Assembly: GCA_963783045.1 (NCBI GenBank)
Contig: CAWAMD010000002.1
Coordinates: forward strand, 558,001 to 622,000
DNA length: 64,000 nt
Reading direction: 5' to 3'
DNA from: CAWAMD01 sp963783045
GTDB lineage: Bacteria > Actinomycetota > Nitriliruptoria > Nitriliruptorales > Nitriliruptoraceae
Shown here: positions 31,728-40,997 of the stretch, in pieces
Position numbering within the stretch: position 1 is the first letter of the stretch
How the letters are laid out: every line of letters begins with the position of its first letter
Notes under the pieces: generated by a model
What the model saw: the letters and a program-made list of their open reading frames with translations, nothing else
Told to the model about the DNA's origin: nothing
The model's database searches: none
Translations under genes and position numbers: made by a program

Positions 31728-34334
31728 TCACGACTCGTCGTCGGTTTCGAGGTCGGCGGCGAGCGCGGCCTCGAGCTCGGACCGACCACCGATGCCGAGC
31801 TTGCGGTAGACGCGCGAGAGGTGGTTGTCGACCGTCCGGCGGGAGACGACGAGGCGCTTCGCGATCTCCGCGGACGAGAAGCCACGGCCGGCGAGCAGGG
31901 CCACCTCCCGCTCTCGCCGCGTCAGCGGATCCTCGGCGAGACCGCGTAGGGCCGGGGTGGCGGCGCCCGGGCAGCGGGCCAGGAAGGACGTTGCCCGGGC
32001 CCGGGCCAGGTTCGCGCGCCCGGCGCGCCGGCTGCGGCCGTGGAGGTCCGCCGCCTGCGCGAGCGCTTCGGCGGCGAACAGCAGCGCGCCCGCCTCCGCG
32101 AGGGAGTTGGCGGCGCGCTCCAGCCGAGCGACGTCACCGGCCGCGAGCGCGGTCGCCTGCTCCGACATCGCGTGGATGAACGGCACGTCCATCTCGACGG
32201 CCAGCTGGTGCATCGGACCGTGCGCCTCCTCGGGGTAGCCCAGGCGGACCGCGTCGTGGAACGCCAGGAACGCCCAGGCAGGGTGCTCGGCATCCAGGGC
32301 TCGCAGGCCCAGCGCCACGGCGCGCCTGGCGGCCGACGCGAGCTCCCCGTTCGCGGCGAGCGTGGCCACACGGGCACGCTCGACCGTGGCGTGGCCCCGC
32401 AGCCCTGGCCCGCCACCACCGGCGGCCTCGACCTCGCGCAGGATCGAGGTCGCCGCCCGCGGCTGGCCGCCCTCCGCCGCCGCCCGCGCGACGAGCGCCA
32501 GGGCCTGGGGACGCACGCTCACCGTGTCGGCAACGCTCAGCAGGTGCTCGGCCTCCGTCGCCGCACGCCGGGCCCCGCGGACGTCGCCTGCCGTGATGCG
32601 GATCGTGCCGAGCGTCACCGCCAGGACCGAGGCGGACGCCGTGGCGTCCGCCTCGAGCGCGCTCGCGTACGCCTGCTCGCAGTCGGGCAGCGCCCGGCCC
32701 GGCCCGACGGCGTAGAGCGTGCCGACGTGCCGGCTCTGTTCCAGGAGCGGGAGCACGTCCGTCATCCCGCTGACCGGGCCGTACCGCTCCACCGTGACGT
32801 CGAGTCGCGAACGGGCCTCGGCGAAGCGGCCCAGCATGACCAGCGACCAGCACTGCGCGTTGCCGGCCACGACGTGCGCGTCGGCCCCCACGTCCTCCAT
32901 GGCCGCGACCTCTTCGGCGCGAGCCACCGCGGCGAGGTTCTCACCCGCCAGCATGTGGATCATGGCGCGCCACGCGATCAGGTCGCCCGTGAGCACGGTC
33001 GACCCGACGCGTTCGAGCGCGTCGTCGAGCACCGGTTCGGCGTCGGCCGGACGACCCAGCCGGAAGGCGAGCTGTGTGCGCAGTGCCGCGACGCGGGCCA
33101 CGTGTTCCGGCGAGTCGTCCGCGCCCCGGGCCGCCTCGAGAACGCTGGCGGCCTCGTCGTTGCGGCCCTGCTGGATCAGGATGCGGGCGAGCAGGAGCGA
33201 CCCCTCCGCGCCGGCGGCGGGGAGGGCGGCGCGGGCGAAGCGTTCGGCGGCGGCCTCGTCGTTCGCCTCCCCCGCGGCCGCGGCCGCCCGGAGCAGCAGG
33301 GAGGTGTCCTTCGAGCCGTCGGCCGCGAGCGACCACGCGGCGAGCCGGCGGAGCGGCCCGTCGTCGAGGGCCTGCGGGTCGTCGACGGCGGCGACGAGCT
33401 GACGCGACAGGCTCCGGACCGCAGCCGGGGTCAGCGACCGCCGCAGCGCCACCGTGAGGGCCGGCACGTGGCAGCACAGCGCGTCGTGGGCATCGGTCAC
33501 GATGATCCCGCGACGCTGGATCGGCGAGATCGTCTCGTCGGGGAAGAGCGTCTCGGCGAGCTCGGGCTCGAGCGGCTCGCCGAGGGCGACGAGCCCGACG
33601 GCACGTCGCTGCTCGTCGGACAGCCCGTCGAGGAGGTCGGCGGCGAGGTCGAGGAGCCGGTGCGACGGCTCCAGGGCCCCCTCCGTGACCCAGAGCCCGC
33701 CACGCTCGAGGAGCGTGCCGGCGCCGCGACTGCCGGCGACCATCTCGATGAGGTAGAGCGGGTGGCCGCGGGCGAGGTCCCACAGCTGCGTGAGCGTGGA
33801 CGAGTCGACGCTGCCGCCGAGTCCCCGCTCGACGAGCGCGTCGTTCGCCTCACGGCCGAGGGGCCCGACCTCGAGCCGCTCGAGGGGACCGTCCTTCCAG
33901 AGCGACACGATGGCCTCGGGGGCCGGCTGACCCGCCCGCACCGTCAGCGCGATGCGCAGGTCGGTCTCGACCGCCAGATGGCGCAGCAGCAGCGCGCTGT
34001 GGTCGTCGAGGAGGTGCGCGTCGTCCACCCCGAGCAGGACCCGGTGGCCGGTACCGAGGACCGCCGTGACGTCGGACGACCACGACACGGGCGTCCCGGC
34101 GTCGTGCGGCGCGAGAGCGCCGAGCGCCCCGAAGGCGACGCCGCGTGAGCTCTCGGTCGCGGTGACCAGGCGTGCGTCCCCGAATCGCCGCCACTGACGG
34201 ACGATCTCCTCGAGGAGGCGGGTCCGGCCGACGGTGGGCGGACCTGCGAACACCACCCCGCTTCTGGACGGGTCGCGCAGCAGCGCGAGTGCCCGGCGAA
34301 CGTCCCCGTCGCGGCCCGTGAACGGCCACTTCAT
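31728..34334 (-). CDS. LAL-type LuxR regulator with ATPase domain
   Basis: 868 residues from the ATG at 34334 (a GTG seven codons earlier is possible). N-terminal AAA-type ATPase: the P-loop reads GPPTVGRT, with Arg where the Walker A lysine should be; Walker B-like LLGVDDAHLLD follows. A long TPR-like helical middle leads to a C-terminal LuxR helix-turn-helix (LTRREREVALLAGRGFSSAEIAKRLVVSRRTVDNHLSRVYRKLG). Such proteins activate catabolic or secondary-metabolite genes. The lysine loss suggests impaired ATP hydrolysis. It is convergent with the hydrogenase operon. Confidence 0.88.
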   Translation of the reverse strand: MKWPFTGRDGDVRRALALLRDPSRSGVVFAGPPTVGRTRLLEEIVRQWRRFGDARLVTATESSRGVAFGALGALAPHDAGTPVSWSSDVTAVLGTGHRVLLGVDDAHLLDDHSALLLRHLAVETDLRIALTVRAGQPAPEAIVSLWKDGPLERLEVGPLGREANDALVERGLGGSVDSSTLTQLWDLARGHPLYLIEMVAGSRGAGTLLERGGLWVTEGALEPSHRLLDLAADLLDGLSDEQRRAVGLVALGEPLEPELAETLFPDETISPIQRRGIIVTDAHDALCCHVPALTVALRRSLTPAAVRSLSRQLVAAVDDPQALDDGPLRRLAAWSLAADGSKDTSLLLRAAAAAGEANDEAAAERFARAALPAAGAEGSLLLARILIQQGRNDEAASVLEAARGADDSPEHVARVAALRTQLAFRLGRPADAEPVLDDALERVGSTVLTGDLIAWRAMIHMLAGENLAAVARAEEVAAMEDVGADAHVVAGNAQCWSLVMLGRFAEARSRLDVTVERYGPVSGMTDVLPLLEQSRHVGTLYAVGPGRALPDCEQAYASALEADATASASVLAVTLGTIRITAGDVRGARRAATEAEHLLSVADTVSVRPQALALVARAAAEGGQPRAATSILREVEAAGGGGPGLRGHATVERARVATLAANGELASAARRAVALGLRALDAEHPAWAFLAFHDAVRLGYPEEAHGPMHQLAVEMDVPFIHAMSEQATALAAGDVARLERAANSLAEAGALLFAAEALAQAADLHGRSRRAGRANLARARATSFLARCPGAATPALRGLAEDPLTRREREVALLAGRGFSSAEIAKRLVVSRRTVDNHLSRVYRKLGIGGRSELEAALAADLETDDES

Positions 34335-34583
34335 GGTCGTCACGCTAGGCGACACGTCGTGGCGATGTGTCCTGAACGGGCCCCGCTATGTGAGTACTTG
34401 GCTACTCAGGACGTCCACACCGGCATGCCACACCATGCTGTTCACAACGAAAAACGGTGAACTCGGACACCGGTCGATGCGTCCCGCCTGCCACACCTGC
34501 TGGCGTGCGAGGAGGGGTGCACGTCGGCGGTGGTTCCGGCGAGGCGGTCACGGGGGGCGCCTCGACCGGACCCACACACGGGG

Positions 34584-34612
34584 GGCATGGGCCGCGGGGG
34601 GCGGCTCATGCC
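34584..34612. terminator. Strong hairpin downstream of aceE
   Basis: GGCATGGGCCGC (34584-34595) pairs with GCGGCTCATGCC (34601-34612) around a GGGGG loop, a 12-bp stem with one G-T wobble. It lies about 130 bases past the aceE stop. No T-tract follows on either strand, so it may be a U-less terminator or an RNA-stabilising hairpin. The 411-base gap 34335-34745 otherwise holds the regulator promoter region and the tandem repeat at 34618. Confidence 0.4.
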
Positions 34613-34617
34613 GCCCG

Positions 34618-34759
34618 GGTGGGGCGCAGCGGAGCGAGCACGCACGGCGCTCACACAGTGTCGCCGGTGGCGCGCAGCGGAGCGAGCACGCCCGGCGCTA
34701 GACCGTGTCGCCGGTGGCGCGCAGCGCAGCGAGCACGCACGGCGCTCACACAGTGACGT
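34618..34759 (-). repeat. Three tandem copies of a 47-bp dispersed repeat
   Basis: Units at 34618-34665, 34666-34712 and 34713 to about 34759 share GGTGGCGCGCAGCG, then AGCGAGCACGC, CGGCGCT and GTGTCGCC blocks. The third copy overlaps the last codons of aceE. The same unit recurs in opposite orientation at 47095-47186. In both places it follows the stop codon of a gene read in the same sense. Confidence 0.8.
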
Positions 34760-37505
34760 CCCCGGTGTCGGTCGCGCCGACGAAGGGCAGCTCGTCGACG
34801 TTGAGCCCGTACTCGTCGATGGCCTTCGTGACAACGTCCCAGCCGATGCGCTCGTCCTGTGCGAGCTCGGAGAGCACGGTCACGACGACCGACTCGGCGT
34901 CGATGAGGTGGAACCGGCGCATCCGTTCACGGGTGTCGGACCGGCCGAAGCCGTCGGTGCCGAGCACCGCGTACCGGCCGGGGATCCAGTCGGCGAGCTG
35001 GGTGGGCGTGGCCTTCATCCAGTCGGTGACGGCGACGTAGGGGCCGGTCGTGCCCTCGAGCATCTGGGTGACCCACGGGATCCGCTGCTCCCCTTCGGGG
35101 TGCAGCCGGTTGTAGTTGTCGCACTCCCCGCCGTCGCGGAGCAGCTCGTTCCAGCCGGGCACGCTCCACACGTCGGCGGCCACGTCCCAGTCCTGGGCGA
35201 GCAGCTCCTGTGCGCGCAGGGCCTGGAACATGATGGTGCCCGACGAGAGGATGTGGGCCTCGTGGGTGGCCTCGGGCGCCTCCTTGTAGCGGTACATGCC
35301 CTTGACGATGAGCTCCTCGTCGAGCCCCTCGGGCATCGGCGGCTGCTTCACCGGCTCGTTGTAGACCGTGATGTAGTACATGAGGTCACGGTCGTCGTCG
35401 GGCCCGTTGCCGTACATCTCCTTCAGGCCGTGCTCGACGATGACGGCGATCTCGAAGGCGAACGAGGGGTCGTAGGCCTTCACGGCCGGGTTGGTCAGCG
35501 CGTAGAGCTGGGAGCCGCGATCCATGTGCTGCAGCCCCTCGCCGGTCAGGGTGGTGCCGCCGGCCGTGGCCCCGATGAGGAAGCCACGCGTGCGCTGGTC
35601 GGCGGCGGACCAGATCTCGTCGCCGGTGCGCTGGAAGCCGAACATCGAGTAGAAGATGTACAGCGGGATCATCGGCACCGCGTGGGTGGCGTAGGAGGTG
35701 CCCACCGCCGCGAAGGAGCCCATGGCGCCGGCTTCGGTGATGCCCTCGTGGAGCATCTGGCCGTCGGTGGCCTGCTCGTAGCTGAGCAGCATCTCCCGGT
35801 CGACGGGCTCGTAGGTCTGCCCGTGGGGGTCGTAGAGCTTGAGCTTCGGGAACAGCGAGTCCAACCCGAAGGTGCGTGCCTCGTCCGGGATGATCGGCAC
35901 GATCCGCGGGCCGAGCTCGCCGTCGTCCAGGAGGTTCTTGAACTGGCGCACGAGCGCCATGGTCGTGGCGACCTCCTGGTTGCCCGACCCCTGCTTGAGC
36001 TCGTCGTAGATGCTGTGCTCGGGCAGGGTCAGGGCGGTGTAGCGCCGGGGCTGCCGGTGCGGGACGTACCCGCCGAGCTCGGCGCGGCGCTGCTGGAGGT
36101 ACTCGATCTCCTCGCTGTCCTCACCGGGGTGGACGTAGGGGGGCAGGTCGCCTTCGAGGTCCTCGTCGGACACGTCGATGTGAAGCCGGTCCCGGAAGGT
36201 CTTCAGGGCCTTCTGGGACAGCTTCTTCATCTGGTGGACGGCGTTGCGGGCCTCGAAGTCCGGGCCCAGCGTCCAGCCCTTGATGGTCTGGGCGAGGATG
36301 ACGGTCGGCTGCCCCGTCTGCTCGGAGGCGGCGCGGAAGGCGGCGTAGACCTTGCGGTAGTCGTGCCCGCCGCGGGGGAGGCGCTCGATCTGCTCGTCGG
36401 AGAGGTGTTCGACGAGCTTCCTGAGCCGCGGGTCGGTGCCGAAGAAGTCGTCGCGGATGTAGCTGCCGGGCTTGACCGTGTAGGTCTGGAACTGGCCGTC
36501 GGGCACCTCGTTCATGCGGTTGACGAGCACGCCGTCGACGTCGCGGGCGAGCAGGTCGTCCCACTCGCGGCCCCAGACGACCTTGATGACGTTCCAGCCG
36601 TTGCCGCGGAAGATCCCCTCGAGCTCCTGGATGATCTTGCCGTTGCCGCGTACCGGCCCGTCGAGCTGCTGCAGGTTGCAGTTGACGACGAACACGAGGT
36701 TGTCGAGCTCCTCGCGCCCGGCGACGTTGAGCGCGCCCATCGCCTCGACCTCGCTCGTCTCGCCGTCGCCGAGGAAGGCCCAGACCATCTGGTCAGAGGT
36801 GTCCTTGATCCCGCGGTTGTGCAGATAGCGATTGAAGCGGGCCTGGTAGATCGCGTTCAGCGGCGAGAGTCCCATCGAGACGGTCGGGAACTCCCAGAAG
36901 TCGGGCATGAGCCGCGGGTGCGGGTAGCTCGACAGCCCGCCGGGGTCGACCTCGCGGCGGAACCGGTCCATCTGCTCCTCGCTAAGGCGCCCCTCGAGGT
37001 ACGCACGGGCGTAGATGCCCGGCGAGGCATGCCCCTGGATGAACACCTGGTCGCCGCCGCCGGGATGGTCCTTGCCGCGGAAGAAGTGGTTGAACCCGAC
37101 CTCGAAGAGGCTGGCGGCCGACGCGTAGGTCCCGATGTGGCCGCCCACGCTGTAGCGCAGGTTGGCGCGGTGGACCATGACGGCCGCGTTCCACCGGATG
37201 AACCGGCGGATGCGGCGCTCGACGTCCTCGTTGCCGGGGAACCGCGGCTCGCGCTCGGGCGGGATGGTGTTGATGTAGTCGGTGGTCGTCAGCGACGGGA
37301 TCCCGATGTTGCGCTGCCGGGCGCGCTCGAGGATCTTCAGCAGCAGGAAGCGTCCGCGGGCCCGACCGCGCTGGTCCACCACCGCGTCGAGCGAGTCCAG
37401 CCACTCCTGCGTCTCGACGTCGTCGATGTCGGGGTACTGGCTCGGCATCCCATCGGTGATGATGGGTTGGTCCGTGAACCACTGCTGCTCGCGCATCTCC
37501 GTCAC
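34746..37505 (-). CDS. aceE: Pyruvate dehydrogenase E1 component, homodimeric type
   Basis: 919 residues, the usual AceE length. It decarboxylates pyruvate with thiamine diphosphate and feeds acetyl groups to E2. The ThDP/Mg motif is GDGETSEVEAMG ending in NCN about 27 residues on. The N-terminus EWLDSLDAVV and the HIGTYASAASLFEVGFNHFF block are typical. GTG start at 37505 is preferred, with GGGAG 6 bases upstream; the frame is open much further. No aceF or lpd is adjacent. Its 3' end runs into a tandem repeat array. Confidence 0.95.
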   Translation of the reverse strand: MTEMREQQWFTDQPIITDGMPSQYPDIDDVETQEWLDSLDAVVDQRGRARGRFLLLKILERARQRNIGIPSLTTTDYINTIPPEREPRFPGNEDVERRIRRFIRWNAAVMVHRANLRYSVGGHIGTYASAASLFEVGFNHFFRGKDHPGGGDQVFIQGHASPGIYARAYLEGRLSEEQMDRFRREVDPGGLSSYPHPRLMPDFWEFPTVSMGLSPLNAIYQARFNRYLHNRGIKDTSDQMVWAFLGDGETSEVEAMGALNVAGREELDNLVFVVNCNLQQLDGPVRGNGKIIQELEGIFRGNGWNVIKVVWGREWDDLLARDVDGVLVNRMNEVPDGQFQTYTVKPGSYIRDDFFGTDPRLRKLVEHLSDEQIERLPRGGHDYRKVYAAFRAASEQTGQPTVILAQTIKGWTLGPDFEARNAVHQMKKLSQKALKTFRDRLHIDVSDEDLEGDLPPYVHPGEDSEEIEYLQQRRAELGGYVPHRQPRRYTALTLPEHSIYDELKQGSGNQEVATTMALVRQFKNLLDDGELGPRIVPIIPDEARTFGLDSLFPKLKLYDPHGQTYEPVDREMLLSYEQATDGQMLHEGITEAGAMGSFAAVGTSYATHAVPMIPLYIFYSMFGFQRTGDEIWSAADQRTRGFLIGATAGGTTLTGEGLQHMDRGSQLYALTNPAVKAYDPSFAFEIAVIVEHGLKEMYGNGPDDDRDLMYYITVYNEPVKQPPMPEGLDEELIVKGMYRYKEAPEATHEAHILSSGTIMFQALRAQELLAQDWDVAADVWSVPGWNELLRDGGECDNYNRLHPEGEQRIPWVTQMLEGTTGPYVAVTDWMKATPTQLADWIPGRYAVLGTDGFGRSDTRERMRRFHLIDAESVVVTVLSELAQDERIGWDVVTKAIDEYGLNVDELPFVGATDTGDVTV

Positions 37506-37637
37506 GCCGAACTCCCGGTCTCGCGTTGGTGGACACGGTAACCCTCGCCGTCCGTTGCTGCCCCGTGGGCGGCGGGGACGACCGCTCGTGGCCGGCGGGG
37601 TGGCGACGGAGGGCCGCGACCCGACATACTCGGGCCG

Positions 37638-38027
37638 ATGGAACGCACCTTCACGATCGACGAGGCCCGGGCGCTGATGCCCGAGGTCCTGCTCCGCGCG
37701 GAACGGCTGGTCCCGATCCGGGCAGACCTCTCCGAGCGGGCGCACGCGATGGCGACGGGCGCACAGACCGGGATCCCCGAGGTCAAGGCGCTCGAGGCCC
37801 AGATGAGCGAGCTGCTCGACTGGTTCACCGCGCAGGGGATCCAGGTGAAGGGCTACGCCCCGCTGCTGCTCGACTTCCCGATGCGCGACGGGGACCGCAC
37901 CCTGCTGCTGTGCTGGCTCGAGGGCGAGTCGAGCCTCGACTGGTACCACGACGCCACGCTCGGGTTCATGGGTCGCCGGCGCATCGACGACCTGCTGGGC
38001 GAGACGGGCGGCGCCGGCCTCAGCTGA
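37638..38027 (+). CDS. DUF2203 family protein
   Basis: 129 residues matching DUF2203: FTIDEARALMPEV at the start, a helical middle (VKALEAQMSELLDWFTAQGIQVKG) and LLLDFPMRDGDRTLLLCWLEGESSLDWYHD. Function is unknown. It is divergent from aceE and its end overlaps the Sir2-like gene on the other strand by 8 bases. Confidence 0.82.
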   Translation: MERTFTIDEARALMPEVLLRAERLVPIRADLSERAHAMATGAQTGIPEVKALEAQMSELLDWFTAQGIQVKGYAPLLLDFPMRDGDRTLLLCWLEGESSLDWYHDATLGFMGRRRIDDLLGETGGAGLS

Positions 38028-38652
38028 CCAGCATGGCGTCGACGGCCGTGAGCACCTCGACGGCGCCCCCAGCGATGCCGACCTGGCCGGGCGGAACCTC
38101 GGGTTCGCGGGGATTGATGCGCACGAGCGCCGCGCCGTACCGGCGGACCAGCATCTCCGAGAAGCGGCGGATGGTGGGCTCGTCCACGGCGACGTGGTCG
38201 TCGGGCTCCCACGGAGGCCCGCCGCACGCGGCCAGGCACTGGTCGCGGTGGATGGTCCCGTGGACCTCGTAGAGGGCGTCGGGGTCGAAGCCAGCGGCCT
38301 GGAACTGCCCGTCGACGTTCGACGTCACGGTGAACCCGCCGACCGGCAGCCGCTCGATCCAGCGGCGGAGGATGGCGAAGCCCCGGTGCGGGGTCGTCTC
38401 GCGGTAGAGCGCCCGGCGGTGGCCGTAGAAGCCCCAGGCGAGCTCGGGGTCACGGAAGAAGCCTGCCGGGTTCGCGAGCTCGACGAAGGACATCCCGAGC
38501 CGCGCGTACGGCGGGTACGCCCGCCAGAACCCCTCGTCGCCCCGGAAGTCGGGCAGGCCGGAGTCGACGCCCATGCCCGCACCGGCGGCCACGATCAGCG
38601 CGTCCGCTTTCGCGACTGCCTCCCCGGCGGCCGCCAGCTGCTGTGGGTCCAC
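38020..38652 (-). CDS. Sir2-like NAD-dependent deacetylase, internally shortened
   Basis: 210 residues. NAD-binding AAGAGMGVDSGLPDFRG, TSNVDGQFQAAGF and the catalytic-His segment EVHGTIHRDQC are present. The protein then jumps from one Cys pair (CLAAC) to PTIRRFSEMLVRR and INPREPEVP, the far C-terminal blocks of this subfamily. From memory, relatives of about 270-280 residues carry a second zinc CxxC and a Rossmann strand between these points. An in-frame deletion of about 65 residues is inferred. If so, zinc binding and folding are doubtful. Confidence 0.75.
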   Translation of the reverse strand: MDPQQLAAAGEAVAKADALIVAAGAGMGVDSGLPDFRGDEGFWRAYPPYARLGMSFVELANPAGFFRDPELAWGFYGHRRALYRETTPHRGFAILRRWIERLPVGGFTVTSNVDGQFQAAGFDPDALYEVHGTIHRDQCLAACGGPPWEPDDHVAVDEPTIRRFSEMLVRRYGAALVRINPREPEVPPGQVGIAGGAVEVLTAVDAMLVS

Positions 38653-38731
38653 CCGTCAATCCCCTCATCGACCTGTCACAGGGCCCGAGGCGCGGCGATA
38701 GCCTGCCGAGGGTCGAAGGAGAGCCCCGCCG

Positions 38732-39202
38732 ATGGTGCGACCACGCTACAAGCCGGTCACCCCCGATCAGCGAATCCGCGAGCTCCGCAAGGAGTTCAAG
38801 GCGGTGCAGAAGGAGGACCCCGGACCGGAGCGGGCGAAGCGGCTGGCCGCCTTCACACGGGACGCGCACGACGAGCGTCAGCTCAACATGGCCATGCACA
38901 CGGCGGCGCTCTGCCTCGAGGAGGATCCCGACGCCCCGGACCTGCTCGTCGGCGCCTACCTCGACGACCAGGAGGATGATCCGGAGTCGCGGTTGCGCGG
39001 CTACCAGGAGCTGAAGGATCTCGCCCGCTACGTGGACCGCGACGACATCGCACAGATCGCCCAGGCGCGCATCGACGAGGAGGCGCCGGCCTGGATCGCC
39101 GGCGCGGACGAGGCCGAGCAGCGACACCGACTGCGAACGCTGGCGTCGATGTTCTCCCGCGAGTTCGCGGACCAGATCCGTGACCAGCTGCGCTTCGGAT
39201 GA
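38732..39202 (+). CDS. Conserved-looking helical protein of unknown function
   Basis: 156 residues, highly charged and helical (QRIRELRKEFKAVQKEDPGPERAKRL; later REFADQIRDQLRFG). Two to three TPR-like helices are possible around residues 45-110. No family recognised. ATG start with GGAGAG about 10 bases upstream. Divergent from the Sir2-like gene; the following gene starts at its end. Confidence 0.65.
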   Translation: MVRPRYKPVTPDQRIRELRKEFKAVQKEDPGPERAKRLAAFTRDAHDERQLNMAMHTAALCLEEDPDAPDLLVGAYLDDQEDDPESRLRGYQELKDLARYVDRDDIAQIAQARIDEEAPAWIAGADEAEQRHRLRTLASMFSREFADQIRDQLRFG

Positions 39203-39599
39203 CCTCGTGGATCGCTCTGCCTACACGTCGGTCGCCGCGGTGAACCGGGCCTACTACGAGGCGTTCGAGCGTCGCGACCTCGCCGCCATGGATCTCATCT
39301 GGGAGCACTCCGACCGCACCGTCTGCACCCATCCCGGCTGGAGTCGGCTGCACGGCTGGGAGGCCATCCGCCCGTCCTTCGCGGCCATCTTCCGTGCCGG
39401 TGAGAGCCTGCAGTTCATCATCACCGACGAGCAGGTCGAGGTCGCGGGCGACGTGGGCTGGGTCGTCGTCGACGAGAACCTCTGGGGCGAGGAGGTCCAG
39501 GGCACGGTGTCAGCGATGAACGTGTTCGTCCGTGCGGCCAGCGACGGCGGCTGGCGGATGGTGGCGCACCACGCGTCGCCCGTGAACCAGCGCCTGTGA
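39180..39599 (+). CDS. NTF2/SnoaL-like family protein
   Basis: 139 residues or, from a GTG at 39207, about 130. VNRAYYEAFERRDLAAMDLIWEHSD, WEAIRPSFAAIF and WRMVAHHASPV form the cone-shaped NTF2-like fold often called SnoaL-like/DUF4440. Typical small soluble proteins of this type bind or process hydrophobic ligands; no specific activity can be assigned. Stop overlaps the PLP-enzyme start, so the two are coupled. Confidence 0.78.
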   Translation: MTSCASDDLVDRSAYTSVAAVNRAYYEAFERRDLAAMDLIWEHSDRTVCTHPGWSRLHGWEAIRPSFAAIFRAGESLQFIITDEQVEVAGDVGWVVVDENLWGEEVQGTVSAMNVFVRAASDGGWRMVAHHASPVNQRL

Positions 39600-40549
39600 T
39601 GATCGACATCGAGGACGTCCGTGCCGCGGCGACCCGGCTGGCAGGCGTGGCCCACCGCACGCCGGTGCTGCGCTCCCGGTTGCTGGACGAGGAGGTGGGC
39701 GCCCAGGTCCTCTGCAAGGCCGAGAACCTGCAGCGGGTGGGCGCCTTCAAGTTCCGTGGCGCCTACAACGCGCTGTCGGCGCTGACCGACGAGCGGGGCG
39801 CCACCGGCGTCTTCACCTACTCCTCGGGCAACCACGCCCAGGCCGTCGCGCTCGCGGCGCAGCTCCTCGGCGTGCCGGCGACCATCCTCATGCCCGAGGA
39901 CGCTCCTGCGGGAAAGCTCGCCGCGACCCGTGGCTACGGCGCGACGGTCATCACCTACGACCGCTACCGCCAGGACCGGGAGGCCCTCGGGCGGACGCTC
40001 GCCGAGGATCTCGGCCTCGTGCTCATCCCGCCGTACGACCACGCGCACGTCATGGCGGGGCAGGGCACCAGCGCGCTCGAGCTCCTCGACGAGGTGGGCG
40101 AACTCGACGCGCTCGTGGTCCCCGTCGGCGGCGGCGGGCTGCTCTCCGGCTGCGCCACCGTCGCCGCCGCGCTGGCGCCGCACACCGAGGTCTGGGGGGT
40201 GGAGCCGGCCGTGCGCACGACGGCGCGGGACGCGCTCGCAGCCGGCCACCCCGTGCAGCGACCGGTCCCCCGCACGATCGCCGACGGTCAGCAGACCCCC
40301 AACATCGGCCGGCTGCCCTTCGAGGTCATCGCGGCGCGGGCCACGGGAGTCGTGGGCGTCGAGGACGACACGCTCCGCCGTGCCATGGCGTTCGCGTTCA
40401 CGAGGATGAAGGTCGTGCTCGAACCGTCGGGAGCCGCGGCGCTCGCGGCGGTGCTCAGCGGGGCGGTCGACGTCGCCGGCCGCCGGGTCGGTGTGATCCT
40501 GTCGGGCGGGAACGTCGACCCGGGCCGGTTCTGCGAGCTGCTCGGCTAA
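39596..40549 (+). CDS. Threonine/serine dehydratase (fold II PLP enzyme)
   Basis: 317 residues. The PLP lysine lies in GAFKFRGAYNAL, the phosphate loop in VPVGGGGLLSG, and SSGNHAQAVA completes the family signature. Closest to catabolic threonine/serine dehydratase or serine racemase; there is no C-terminal ACT domain, so it is not feedback-regulated like IlvA. Starts GTG 39596 or ATG 39599 both overlap the upstream stop. Convergent with bldC. Confidence 0.88.
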   Translation: MMIDIEDVRAAATRLAGVAHRTPVLRSRLLDEEVGAQVLCKAENLQRVGAFKFRGAYNALSALTDERGATGVFTYSSGNHAQAVALAAQLLGVPATILMPEDAPAGKLAATRGYGATVITYDRYRQDREALGRTLAEDLGLVLIPPYDHAHVMAGQGTSALELLDEVGELDALVVPVGGGGLLSGCATVAAALAPHTEVWGVEPAVRTTARDALAAGHPVQRPVPRTIADGQQTPNIGRLPFEVIAARATGVVGVEDDTLRRAMAFAFTRMKVVLEPSGAAALAAVLSGAVDVAGRRVGVILSGGNVDPGRFCELLG

Positions 40550-40782
40550 CGCCGGCCAGCGCGTGCGCCGGGCGTCTCGGTCGCGCTCCGGCCGAGCAGC
40601 GCGTGCACCTCCGAGGCGCGGTACCGACGGTGGCCGCCCAGGGTGCGCAGGGGGGAGAGCTTTCCTGCCGACGCCCACCGGGTCACCGTCTTGGGGTCGA
40701 CGCCGAAGAGCTTCGCCACGTCGCCGGGGGTGAGGAGCTCGTCGTCGCTCGCGATGGGGTTTTCCGTCACAGCGTCGTTCAC
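40546..40782 (-). CDS. bldC: BldC-family MerR-like DNA-binding protein
   Basis: 78 residues: LLTPGDVAKLFGVDPKTVTRWASAGKLSPLRTLGGHRRYRASEV is almost the whole MerR-type winged helix of Streptomyces BldC, a regulator that delays development and binds DNA cooperatively at direct repeats. GTG start at 40780-40782 with GGAGGG upstream; the longer frame to 40932 is not used. The amino-acid dehydrogenase two genes away matches the Streptomyces bldC/vdh arrangement. The gap 40783-40997 shows nothing further. Confidence 0.9.
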   Translation of the reverse strand: MNDAVTENPIASDDELLTPGDVAKLFGVDPKTVTRWASAGKLSPLRTLGGHRRYRASEVHALLGRSATETPGARAGRR

Positions 40783-40997
40783 GTCGGTCCCTCCATCCAC
40801 GAACGGACCGGTGCCGTCCCGGCCATGCGTCGCCGGAATCGGCGCGACCGGTGCGCCCGATGTCTTGAGCGTGCAGTACGCACGGATCGGGCGATATGGC
40901 CCATCGAGTCCGTTTCTGTCCGGTCTCCTCACCCACCCGGGTGGTCACTTCTGGCTACCTCGAGGCGCCCACCCGGCGGGGGTGGCCGACGGGGCGG

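Noticed and set aside
34618..34759. CRISPR array at the tandem repeats
   Set aside because: The units are directly adjacent with no unique spacers, and no cas genes are present.
34530..37541. 1003-codon open frame antisense to aceE
   Set aside because: The minus strand encodes an unbroken AceE with thiamine motifs; the + frame is a valine/leucine/glycine-rich shadow.
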